Positions 24,327 through 36,278 of a stretch of 64,000 bases of DNA are shown here, one piece after another (the first letter of the stretch is position 1; each line of letters begins with the position of its first letter). The position numbers and the translations under genes were made by a program. The stretch covers positions 248,001 to 312,000 of the forward strand of contig JAQFVV010000445.1 of NCBI GenBank assembly GCA_028023455.1. The letters run 5' to 3'. The notes below the pieces were generated by a model that saw only the letters and a program-made list of their open reading frames with translations, was not told where the DNA came from and ran no database searches. The stretch is from Epiperipatus broadwayi (Eukaryota; Onychophora; Udeonychophora; Euonychophora; Peripatidae).

Positions 24327-25469
24327 AACAGGATTTACCTTCTTTATGATTTATTCTGTCTATTTAAGTATTATTTATTATTCTACTTTATTACATCGTA
24401 TTAATCCTTAATATCTTATATCTAAACCCCGTTATTCCAGAAGAGTAGTAAAATATGATCAATACTTACATATTAATCATACCCCCTGATCAGACCAAGT
24501 TTTAATAAAAATATTAAAACAAGTCATTTTCCAGACCGAGGTACCCCTCCATACTGCTCGAAGCATTGACACATCTTATGGGGATATTTATGTGGGTTTA
24601 AACCTTATGGTCACCATCCAACCATTTGGCTGGACACCATGAGACAACATTAACATGCTTCAAGCTTTTATTTTTATTAATATTTTCTGTTCTCAGCAAA
24701 ATTCAGCCACAAGTTTATCACATTTATTATTTTTTATTTACTTATGATAATATATAGAAAATAACAATTAAAATTTAATAAACCAAACTATAGATAAAAA
24801 TAAAGCATATAAATAAGGGCGGGATCACTTGCAATTAATTATAACTCAAAAATGAGACTCCTTGATGAATACTACTCCTATCAACAGGATTTCCAAGTTT
24901 TTGCATAGTGTAAAAAAAAAAAATGAAGATCCAAAAATGTAGTCTTTTTAAAAAAGAAAACTATTTACATGGCAAAGTTCTATAAAATTGATACAGTTTT
25001 TTAATAACTATTGTAATAAAATAACTCTGTGAGAAATGATATATTTAAGAATTATATGATAATTCTGAAATGAAACCAAAAAAAAAAATTATGAAATTTG
25101 TGAACAATTGATGTATGTGCAGGCAACAGATCTATATTTCATTGTCCTAAAATGGTTAGTGGTAAAATATTTCCAGATATTTAGTATTAAGTGATTGTTA
25201 AACCTGATTTTCACAAATCATACACATTATTTTATAAACTCTGGGCCATTATAAATGCTCTTCCACACTATTTGTTGTCAATAAACTATAATATTTCATG
25301 TTCATCAGTAGACTTCTGGATTTTTTGGAAAAACATTTTTTTAACAAATATTAACCTGCTATTGATATATTGCAGCATTTTCATGTCAATAAATAAAAAA
25401 ATGATTTTTGTACATATGATTTATATGAAATAAAAAGCTTTTCTTTTCTACTTGTTTATTAAATCGTTA
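24324..25469. other. Noncoding stretch with an unexplained GC-elevated block
   Basis: Positions about 24,440-24,660 are less AT-rich, including CCAGACCGAGGTACCCCTCC near 24,531 and CCAACCATTTGGCTGG near 24,618. No frame longer than about 30 codons and no repeat partner in this window were seen. A dispersed repeat or exon cannot be excluded. Confidence 0.35.
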
Positions 25470-25862
25470 ATACCCAGACTTTTAAGCTCCCTTTAGTTAT
25501 CCATTCCATCTTATACAACCAATACACACAACCACATACATGCAAAAAAGATAAATGATCTCCAATGTACTTATTTTGTGCTGAACCAGCACTCATCGGT
25601 TGGTCTGGATCATTATCTCCCACACATATATATAGTTAGTACTCAGTTTATATTAAGATAGAAAATCTTCAAACCCTAATAGACAGACTTCAATCCTCTC
25701 CACTCTCCAACTCTTCAGCCATCCATATCATTAAAAATCTGATGATGGTGTGTTCAAAGCCCTTGTTGCCAATTGTATCTTTTTTACATGTATGTGGTCA
25801 TGTGTATCAGTTGTATAAGATGGAGTGGATGACTAAAGAGAGCTGGAAAGTCTTGGTACAAA
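25470..25862 (-). mobile_element. Hammerhead-bearing repeat (family B) with inverted ends
   Basis: The ends at 25,470-25,552 and 25,784-25,862 are about 80-bp inverted repeats sharing CCATCTTATACAAC and CCACATACATG blocks. The interior holds a hammerhead-like core (25,556-25,620, minus) and a less AT-rich body also found at 50,640-50,790 and, inverted, at 52,500-52,660. It is noncoding. It may be either an element with terminal inverted repeats or a dimer of two truncated copies. Confidence 0.6.
25556..25620 (-). ncRNA. Hammerhead ribozyme relic, family B
   Basis: Minus strand: CCAA, then CCGATGA (one change from CUGAUGA), stem II GTGCTG-GTT-CAGCAC, then AAAA in place of GAAA, and TTGG closing proximal stem I. 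A distal stem is offered by ATGATC and GATCAT. Two core changes make cleavage unlikely. Confidence 0.5.
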
Positions 25863-26239
25863 TATCCTCTAATTACATCTAGCTTAATGTATACATACTG
25901 TTCATATATTTAAATATTAAAATGTTAAAAATAGTTTCATATAAAAATCAAATGATGTTGTATAAAGAGATTAAGTTAACAAGAAACTCTTCTAAATTAA
26001 TTAATTCATGTAGCTAAAAATTCACAAAAAGTAACAAATAACAAAAATTAATATAGAATCTTGTAGTTGTTGTTTATAACAAGTTTGTAACTTAATATAA
26101 TTTAAAATATTAAAATTTAAAAGTGATTAAAAATTTAAAAATATTGTTTATGTAATATATACATAATTAAAATTTTTCGTAGATTTATTTTGATATAAAT
26201 AAATTAATAAATGGCTATTTTTATGTAAATTACTAGAAA

Positions 26240-26850
26240 TATATTTCGCCTTGAGGTTGCTAAAAAAATGTCAATTACTATTAACAGTCCTAAGGCTAAA
26301 CACTTCCGCTCTTCATAATAGTATTTTTGTCTCAATAATTAATTTAAAATAAAGATTCTCTTTTATTTCTAATATAAGTCGAATCTCCTTTTATTTTTAG
26401 GTAAACTTAAAATAAAAAATACTGTTATTTAGTAATCATTAAAACCCAGTCAACACTTAGACAATCCCAATACAATCAACAACTTCAAACTGTTGTCAAG
26501 GCAACCTCCTTTTAATAATAAAGGTGGAATTTAGTAGTAAAGCAAAATAGTTAAGCTTTAGGATTGTCAATAGTAATTGATAGTTACCTATCAATACTTA
26601 GGTTAAATATATTTCTCAGTGTTTATATGGAAATAGTTCAACACTTAAATTTTCTTATATAGTAATAATTCCATAAAAATGTTTAATTTAATCTATTCAA
26701 CTCTCTGAGAATAACAAAGTATTATTCATAGCATGTCAAAAAAATGTTTTAAGTCTTACTACTTATAAAAATAGACTAAAATAGAAAATCATATACCATT
26801 ACAATACTAGTCAAAACAATAAAATTTTACTAAATTTTTTCCATACAAAA
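26240..26850. repeat. Flanking repeat, left of the PLE cluster
   Basis: The block at 26,250-26,330 (AGTCCTAAGGCTAAA landmark) is matched by the reverse complement of 33,090-33,165. The block at 26,765-26,850 matches 8,830-8,905 and the reverse complement of 32,870-32,965. The PLE insertions therefore lie between two inverted copies of an older repeat. No coding sequence. Confidence 0.5.
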
Positions 26851-26872
26851 TAAAATAACCTTCCCATTACTC

Positions 26873-27100
26873 ACTTCAAAAACTAACTTTCATTAATATC
26901 AAAGGATGTCTTCATGAGATTTGATGATCTCAGTTTCAAGAAAATTTATCACCAGAGTTTTTTTTACTCTTATTTTTATTTCACTTCCTTCATAAAAGAT
27001 AACTCCTGCATTGGTCAAAAATATTTTGTGATCTGTATTTAGTTTATGAATATACAAAGCTGAGTTTTGATATCTATTTTTAACTCTACTTTTATTAAGT
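26873..27100 (-). pseudogene. PLE GIY-YIG C-terminal fragment, left arm of a small dimer
   Basis: Minus-strand translation gives NSALYIHKLNTDHKIF and NAGVIFYEGSEIK, the His and Glu blocks of a PLE GIY-YIG domain, without the N-terminal boxes. It is the inverted partner of 27,107-27,345 and related to 12,850-13,050 and 60,090-60,290. Confidence 0.65.
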
Positions 27101-27106
27101 GTTAAT

Positions 27107-27345
27107 GAAAAAATTGAAGTTCATAAGAATAGACATAGGTGTCAAAACTCACCTTTATACATTTATGAACTAAATATAAATTATAAAATATTATTTGACA
27201 ATGCAGAGGTTATCTTTCTAGCAAAAAGTGAATTAAAAAGAAAAGTAAAAGAAACTTTGATGATAAAATTTTTTGAATCTGAGGCCATCAATCTCACGAA
27301 AATATCCTTTGATGTTAAAGAAAGTTGGTTTTTGAAGTCAAAAAT
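27107..27345 (+). pseudogene. PLE GIY-YIG C-terminal fragment, right arm of a small dimer
   Basis: An open frame reads VNEKIEVHKNR, NSPLYIYEL, NAEVIFLAKSELKRKVKE and SEAINLTKISFDVKESW. These match the last 75 or so residues of the related copy at 60,020-60,275. The boundary with the opposite arm lies near 27,105. It is truncated on the 5' side within the endonuclease domain. Confidence 0.7.
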
Positions 27346-27469
27346 CAGAAGACTATTTTGTTATATATATATCAAAATATTAATATATAACAAACTAACC
27401 AAAGGAAATACATATAAAAACAAAAAAATAAAGACTTATAAATCCAATAAATAATATAATATTTCAACC

Positions 27470-27492
27470 AGAGGACTGGTTTTCATCAGAAA
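27470..27492 (-). ncRNA. Hammerhead-like core in PLE 3' region, left copy
   Basis: Minus strand: CUGAUGA (27,489-27,483), a stem II of AACCAG and CTGGTT with a 4-nt loop, then GAAA (27,475-27,472). One extra A separates CUGAUGA from the helix. No stem I pairing is evident, so it may be inactive or coincidental. PLEs of other animals are known to carry hammerheads. Confidence 0.4.
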
Positions 27493-27986
27493 GAAAAAAA
27501 AAATACACAGTAAAATGGCGATAATCAAAAATTACAGATTTGGCAAAAGATTAAAAATTTAACAAAACCCCCGTGATTGGTCACAAAATCTAACACAGAA
27601 TATCTACCCAATCAATGACAAAATTCAAACAAAAAACAAAACTACATTCCCTCCTAATCAAGCTTAAATTCTATTTAAATTAAAATAAATATAAAAATAA
27701 AAAATCCAAAATTAAAAATTAAAATATTATACATATGTGCATACATAGAAAAATTAAACTATGCTCACACACAAAAAATAGCTGTACTCACATTAATATT
27801 CATTAAAAACTAAAATACTTATACATTTTAAAAATTATAGTTAGTGCAAAGTACAATAATTTATAACTAATTATTTATCTATAAACCAATTAAACACAGA
27901 TATTAAACATCCATGTAACCAATCTTTACATAAAAAAACCTCATATAAGAAAATTTTCACATAAAAAACACACATATAGAAATCAT

Positions 27987-30900
27987 TTAGGAGACCAGGT
28001 AACCCAGAGATGTAATAGTTCCAGTGTTCAAATTCAATCCATGCGGTTCTAAGGTCTTGAATTTAAAAATAAAAAAACTCTCCTTTTGTTTCCTCTCCCT
28101 TGTAGAAGAAAAACCTTCCTGAAGAATCACTACTTTTAAATCATCAATTGAATGATTCGGTAAGTTAAAATGTTTTGAAACCGGTCTATCTTTATTCTTA
28201 TGCAAAATGTCAAATCTATGATTAGTCATTCTGACATGTAAACTATTTGCTGACTCACCTATATACTGGTTTAAACATCTACTACACTCTATCAAATATA
28301 TCAAATTAACACTTTTACATGTAACATAATTAGGAATATACCATTTGAAATTACAATTCTTAGTACTAAAGACCACTTTTGTCACAACAATATGTTTACA
28401 TGTAAAACATCTTTTATCTTTACATGGAGAACATCCTTTTTCCTGTACAGAACTACTAATAAAATTTGTTTTGACAAGTATATCTCTAAGTGATCTATGT
28501 TTTCGATATACAGCCTTAGGTGGATCAGAAAAAATAGATTTTAAATAATCTGTGGACTGTAATATGTTAAAATGTTTTGCCAATATCCGGTTAATATTCG
28601 GTAAATCTCTATTAAAAGTAAGAACCAATGGTGGAACATCTAATTGTTTTTTACTCTTTTCAGATAAAAGAAGTTTCTTTCTATCAATTAAAGAAGATCT
28701 CCTTACTGCATTATCCAACAATGTCTTAGGATACCTCATATTGAGCAATCTATTATATAAAATACTATTATTTTGTTGAAGAAATTTCTCATCATTACAA
28801 ATCCTCTTCATCCTTAAAAATTGACTATAAGGAATATTAGCCTTTAAATGTTTAGGATGGTTACTATAAAAATGTAGATAGCGGTTATTATCAGTTGGTT
28901 TCCTATATACAGTGGTAGTAAGAACTCTATTAGTGTAAATAACTTCAACATCAAGAAAATGAGCAATTGATTTTGAAAAATTCATTGTGAAATTAATATG
29001 TTTATTAAAATTATTTAAATAACTTAAAAAATTATGAAGTTCAACTTCACTATGTGGCCATATCATGAAAATGTCATCTATATATCTAAGCCAAGTGTGA
29101 GGTTTCAGCTTAGCATTATCAAGTATAGAAGACTCCAGTTTTGACATAAAAATATTCGCATAACTTGGTGCCATCTTTGTACCCATTGCAGTACCTTGTT
29201 TCTGTAAATAGTATCTAGAATCAAAAGTAAAAAAATTATTTCTTAAAACCAAATATATTAATTCAACCATAGTAGTAATAAAATCATGATCATACTCTCT
29301 ATCTTGTAAAGCACATTTAATAGCCTCAACTCCATCATCATGAGGTATATTTGTGTATAATGATACAATATCCAAAGTAACCAAAAAACAATCAACTGGT
29401 AATTCAGATTTAATATTTTCTAACATGCAAAGAAAATGAGTAGTATCTTTAACATAAGAATTAAATGATGGTGGAATAAATTTAATAATATTATCAACAT
29501 ATGCTTAAATATTTTCTGTAGGACTACCAATACTAGCTACAATAGGTCTGCCTGGACAACCAGGTTTATGAATCTTTGGCAAAATATAAAAACTACTAGG
29601 ATGAATTTTGGTTGGTACTAAAAAGTTATATACATTATTATTTATAAGACCCCTAGCTCTCATATCTTTTAAACTAAAAAGTATACCCTTGAATAATGAA
29701 TTAATAGTGGTTAGTGAAATAGGCTCATAAAAAATTTTATCATCTAAAAGCTCCAGAGCTTTTTTAACATAATCATCTTTATTCATAATTACTACTGATC
29801 CACCTTTGTCAGTTGGTTTTATAATAATATCCTGTCTTTTCACTAAATTACGTAATGCATTCATCTCTCCCAATGTTAAATTACTCTTATACTTACTATG
29901 TTGTTTAAGTCTAATTTCATTAATAATATCCTGATATACATTATCAATGTACGTATCTAATAACACATTCCTTTGATGTGGTGGTGTCCAATCAGATCGT
30001 AATTTTCCAATAGTATCACATTCTTGGTTTCCAAAAAATTCTCTTAATCTAAGTCTTCTTGAAAAATTATCTAAATCCTGATGAATTTTAAATTCATTTT
30101 TTTGATAAAATGACTGAACTGTAGGGCAAAAAGATAAACCTTTATTTAACAGTGAACATTCTGCCTCACTAAGATTAATGTTAGTTAGATTAATCACATT
30201 GTTTTCCTTATTAGCTAAACATAAAAAGTCATTGCTATAAATATTTGGGTTAGATTTATTAGTATTTGTATTTCCAGAAACTAAAATATTGTTAGTGCAT
30301 TCAGAATCTGTAACTCTATGAACCAATGCTAAACCAGCATCACTATTAAGAACAGATGGTAACATTTCAGCACAATCTAATGAATGTGAAGATGATACAA
30401 ATGATTGATCAGTATCAATTGGAATCATATCTGATGTAGAAATATCTGACACAGTATGATTATCAGAAGTCATACAATTAATTAGTGTTTGTGACTGATT
30501 AGTAACTAATTCAAATCTTGGCTCATTACCCATAACTTTGAACCAATGATATATTTTATTATGAAATTTCTTCACCAATAACTTCTCTCTCAAAAAAACC
30601 CATTCCTGTAATTCCTTCTGTTGATCTATATTCATTAAATTACAACTACCAAAATGTATAATTTCTTTTTCAATTAATTTAAGTTTTACCAAAAATGCAT
30701 CTTTCAAAATATGTATTAATGCAACAGATGCTTCTCTTATTGTATTATCCCATTTAATTGCATGTTCCCTAGGAAATTGGTCTATGTTAGCAATAATTTT
30801 TATTCTGAGTCCTTTAGGAATTATGTTATTGTTAATAAAATATGCAAAATTACTAATATGTTGTCTATATCTAACTAATTTATCATATAATTTCCTAAGT

Positions 30901-31108
30901 TTAAGAAACGATGTACTATGTAATGTTTGTCAATTACTTATAACCTGCTTATTATTTAGACGTCTAGAAAAACGTTTAGGGATTGCCCCTGTATTAATTA
31001 ATGTTAGACCCTGTAAATGTTGTTTACTAGAATAATCCCTATTAATATCAAACTCTGTATCTACGCTAGATATTGTATTAAAATCAGTGCCAATTATCAA
31101 TCCATTAT
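27987..31108 (-). pseudogene. PLE polyprotein: reverse transcriptase plus GIY-YIG endonuclease, two nonsense codons
   Basis: One frame runs about 1,040 codons, interrupted only by TGA at 30,930-30,932 and TAA at 29,505-29,507. The first Met is not resolved; the N-terminal part lacks recognised motifs. Domains in order: KPTDKGG (about 29,817), FYILPKIHKP and GRPIVAS (about 29,600-29,530), VTLDIVSLYTNIPH with the first catalytic Asp (about 29,380), GTAMGTKMAPSYANIF (about 29,190), YIDD (29,084-29,073), FLDVEV, VYRKPTDNNRYLHF, and a Cys cluster CSPCKDKRCFTC. The GIY-YIG nuclease follows: LIYLIEC, QYIGES, the Arg in LHVRM, KQKES Glu and GLN. The Cys cluster plus this nuclease fits the Neptune/Poseidon type of PLE. 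A TAA replacing a probable Ser codon is the main lesion in the RT. Confidence 0.88.
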
Positions 31109-31112
31109 CTAT

Positions 31113-32223
31113 TTGGCTTAGATATATAGATGACATTTTCATGATATGGCCACATAGTGAAGTTGAACTTCATAATTTTTTAAGTTATTTAAATAATTTT
31201 AATAAACATAATAATTTCACAATGAATTTTTCAAAATCAATTGCTCATTTTCTTGATGTTGAAGTTATTTACACTAATAGAGTTCTTACTACCACTGTAT
31301 ATAGGAAACCAACTGATAATAACCGCTATCTACATTTTTATAGTAACCATCCTAAACATTTAAAGGCTAATATTCCTTATAGTCAATTTTTAAGGATGAA
31401 GAGGATTTGTAATGATGAGAAATTTCTTCAACAAAATAATAGTATTTTATATAATAGATTGCTCAATATGAGGTATCCTAAGACATTGTTGGATAATGCA
31501 GTAAGGACGCTCTTCCTCTTAATTGATAGAAAGAAACTTCTTTTATCTGAAAAGAGTAAAAAACAATTAGATGTTCCACCATTGGTTCTTACTTTTAATA
31601 GAGATTTACCGAATATTAACCGGATATTGGCAAAACATTTTAACATATTACAGTCCACAGATTATTTAAAATCTATTTTTTCTGATCCACCTAAGGCTGT
31701 ATATCGAAAACATAGATCACTTAGAGATATACTTGTCAAAACAAATTTTATTAGTAGTTCTGTACAGGAAAAAGGATGTTCTCCATGTAAAGATAAAAGA
31801 TGTTTTACATGTAAACATATTGTTGTGACAAAAGTGGCCTTTAGTACTAAGAATTGTAATTTCAAATGGTATATTCCTAATTATGTTACATGTAAAAGTG
31901 TTAATTTGATATATTTGATAGAGTGTAGTAGATGTTTAAACCAGTATATAGGTGAGTCAGCAAATAGTTTACATGTCAGAATGACTAATCATAGATTTGA
32001 CATTTTGCATAAGAATAAAGATAGACCGGTTTCAAAACATTTTAACTTACCGAATCATTCAATTGATGATTTAAAAGTAGTGATTCTTCAGGAAGGTTTT
32101 TCTTCTACAAGGGAGAGGAAACAAAAGGAGAGTTTTTTTATTTTTAAATTCAAGACCTTAGAACCGCATGGATTGAATTTGAACACTGGAACTATTACAT
32201 CTCTGGGTTACCTGGTCTCCTAA
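31113..32223 (+). pseudogene. PLE RT C-terminal half plus GIY-YIG, open frame
   Basis: About 370 codons are open from the junction to TAA at 32,221-32,223. They contain YIDD, FLDVEV, VYRKPTDNN, the CSPCKDKRCFTC cluster, LIYLIEC, QYIGES, LHVRM, KQKES and GLN. Compared with the left copy, a small compensated indel near 31,504-31,520 changes RRSSLIDRKK to RTLFLLIDRKK. An in-frame ATG at 31,087 lies in the sequence of the opposite copy, so the hybrid start is an accident of the junction. Without the RT fingers the product could not reverse transcribe, though the endonuclease part looks complete. Confidence 0.85.
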
Positions 32224-32718
32224 ATGATTTCTATATGTGTGTTTTTTATGTGAAAATTTTCTTATATGAGGTTTTTTTATGTAAAGATTGGTTACATGGA
32301 TGTTTAATATCTGTGTTTAATTGGTTTATAGATAAATAGTTAGTTATAAATTATTGTACTTTGCACTAACTATAATTTTTAAAATGTATAAGTATTTTAG
32401 TTTTTAATGAATATTAATGTGAGCACAGCTATTTTTTGTGTGTGAGCATAGTTTAATTTTTCTATGTATGCACATATGTATAATATTTTAATTTTTAATT
32501 TTGGATTTTTTATTTTTATATTTATTTTAATTTAAATAGAATTTAAGCTTGATTAGGAGGGAATGTAGTTTTGTTTTTTGTTTGAATTTTGTCATTGATT
32601 GGGTAGATATTCTGTGTTAGATTTTGTGACCAATCACGGGGGTTTTGTTAAATTTTTAATCTTTTGCCAAATCTGTAATTTTTGATTATCGCCATTTTAC
32701 TGTGTATTTTTTTTTTCT

Positions 32719-32747
32719 TTCTGATGAAAACCAGTCCTCTGGTTGAA
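32719..32747 (+). ncRNA. Hammerhead-like core in PLE 3' region, right copy
   Basis: CUGAUGA at 32,721-32,727, helix AACCAG/CTGGTT, GAAA at 32,745-32,748. It is identical to the left copy. The lack of a matching stem I keeps confidence low. Confidence 0.4.
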
Positions 32748-32824
32748 ATATTATATTATTTATTGGATTTATAAGTCTTTATTTTTTTTTGTTTTATATA
32801 TATATATATGTGTGTGTGTATTGT

Positions 32825-33200
32825 ATGTATTTTGTTGAATTTTTAAAAAAAGGTCTATTTGTTAATAGATGAAAACATAGAAGAGAAAGAATTTTGGTAA
32901 AATATTGATTTGGATAATATTGTAATAATATATAATTTTCTATTTTATTTATAATTACTAGTATAGTGGTAGGCAGTATTTAATTTTTATAAAAATAGCT
33001 ACCTAGTTTTAAATCCATGCAACAACTTGGGTTAAATTTCTATTTCTAATTTAGCTCAAAACAAAAAAAAATCTATTATTGACTATAGAAGACAAAATTC
33101 TTTAGCCATAGAACTGTTAATAGTAACTTATGGTTTCTTAGCAACATCAAGATTAAAAATAATACTAGATATTGTCATGGAAATAACCCCACATTTTCCT
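32825..33200 (-). repeat. Flanking repeat, right of the PLE cluster
   Basis: Reverse complement of the order seen at 8,830-8,965, with CAAATAGACCTTTTTT adjoining the TA tract. A second block (33,090-33,165) matches 26,250-26,330 inverted. It marks the pre-insertion DNA. Confidence 0.55.
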
Positions 33201-34239
33201 TTGTTTACATCATATATATATAACTCATGTGTCTGCATAATGATATAATATGAAAGAGAATTTTAAATTTATCAAGCATTCAGAAAAAAGTGATGTCATA
33301 ATTTTGGTCACACATTTGGTTGAGAGTCAGAGAAAATTTTATCATTTTTCAGCCATTCTTCTCTATTTTAGAAATTATTTACATAATGTTAAACTTGGTT
33401 CACAAGAGTAAAACTAAAAAGAAATTTTTTAAAGAAAGAATTGAATAGCACATTTTATAAAATACAAACTTGTTATTAATCTAATAACTTTATTCAATCT
33501 AACTATCTATAAACATAGTCTAATGCAGATTTATTATAAGATTAAAGCAGGAGAGCACCAGAACTAAATTTAAACCCGTTCAGCATTCTAATACTAGAAA
33601 GTAATAAACTCAAAAGGTGACGACAACAAATAAGTCTCAAATAAGTATTTAATAAAATATGATCAAACTTTAATATTTAATATATATATAATTTGAAGTT
33701 AATTATTTCTGAAGGAAAATAAAATTTAAACAATGAATGATGATCAAAAGGTTAAAAGTAAATCATAGAATAATAATTATTTAGTTTTTTAAAGCAATTG
33801 TAGTTAATAAAGGCATGCTTGAGTTTGATCTCCCTTTGATTAAATCAAAAATAATAAATATATTAAGTCTCACATGAATATATTTATTACAGCTTAGAAA
33901 ATCCTGATATATTTATTTTCTATTTCTCAAAGTCATTATCTTCCAAACATTTTATGACTTTCAAATACATTTTAATGCATAAAAATATGAATGTGCACAT
34001 GAATATAAATATATGCACAAACATACATCTGCTTACTTAGATGCAACAACAATAGTAAGACTGAATCTCAAGTCTCTGAATATTAGGTTTAAAATAATGT
34101 ACTTGAAAACATTCCTATAAAAATAATATACTGGATTATACATAATTACTTCACCATCACAACAAAATAAAATATTCTTTCAGAGTAGTTCAAGTATATA
34201 ATAATTCAAATATCAAAGGGATACTTATCTGTCTATTTA
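33201..34239. other. AT-rich noncoding stretch
   Basis: No feature recognised. Confidence 0.4.
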
Positions 34240-34472
34240 TATATATAAAAGACATATTTTGTAGGTTCATCCATGTTAAAAAATTTAAATATTGATATAC
34301 CGACATTTCGACTTGATCACACAAGTCATCTACTGGGGGATAAAATGTAGAAATACCGATGTCTCGACTTGATCACACAAGTTATCTACTGGGTGATCAA
34401 GTCGAAATGTAGGTATATCAATATTTAAATTTTTTAACATGGATGAAACTGCAAAATATGTCTTTTATATAT
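34240..34472. mobile_element. Palindrome of hammerhead-like PLE 3' ends
   Basis: Arms 34,240-34,320 and 34,393-34,472 are near-perfect inverted repeats ending in the AAAAGACATATTTT-type terminus. The left side carries two tandem units (about 74 bp) on the minus strand. Each reads TAGATGA or TAGATAA, a CTTG-TGTGAT-CAAG hairpin, then CGAAATGTCGG or CGAGACATCGG. The hairpin matches the 3' region of the PLE at 16,600-18,200. Core box 1 is off consensus, so these are likely inactive. This is an extreme truncation with 3' ends outward on both sides. Confidence 0.6.

Positions 34473-36278
<1,806 letters not shown>

Larger units (their letters stand above)
27412..31111 (-). mobile_element. Long, young Penelope-like element (left copy of a head-to-head pair)
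   Basis: The element runs on the minus strand from a 5' junction near 31,111 to a 3' end near 27,412. It has one long, nearly intact reading frame and a roughly 575-bp 3' untranslated region. Its 3' half (27,412-29,094) is almost identical to the inverted copy at 31,112-32,800, so the insertion is recent. The 3' flank is TA-rich (27,361-27,390). The 5' end is cut where the other copy begins, so the original N-terminus may be missing. Confidence 0.85.
31112..32800 (+). mobile_element. 5'-truncated Penelope-like element (right copy of the pair)
   Basis: It starts inside the RT palm just before YIDD (31,123-31,134) and runs through the GIY-YIG domain and 3' untranslated region to a (TA)n(TG)n tract at 32,797-32,820. 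It mirrors 27,412-29,094, starting at a shared TTGGCTTAG. Differences are few (for example NKHINF/NKHNNF and KVVFS/KVAFS). The flank beyond 32,825 is the older repeat also seen at 8,830. Confidence 0.87.

Noticed and set aside
28345-28779. Plus-strand frames inside the PLE coding region
   Set aside because: They are shadows of the minus-strand polyprotein, and the mirrored frames appear at 31,428-31,865 for the same reason.
31087-31112. The ATG at 31,087 as a natural start of the right PLE protein
   Set aside because: Those codons derive from the opposite-strand copy; the match to PLE sequence begins only at about 31,112.
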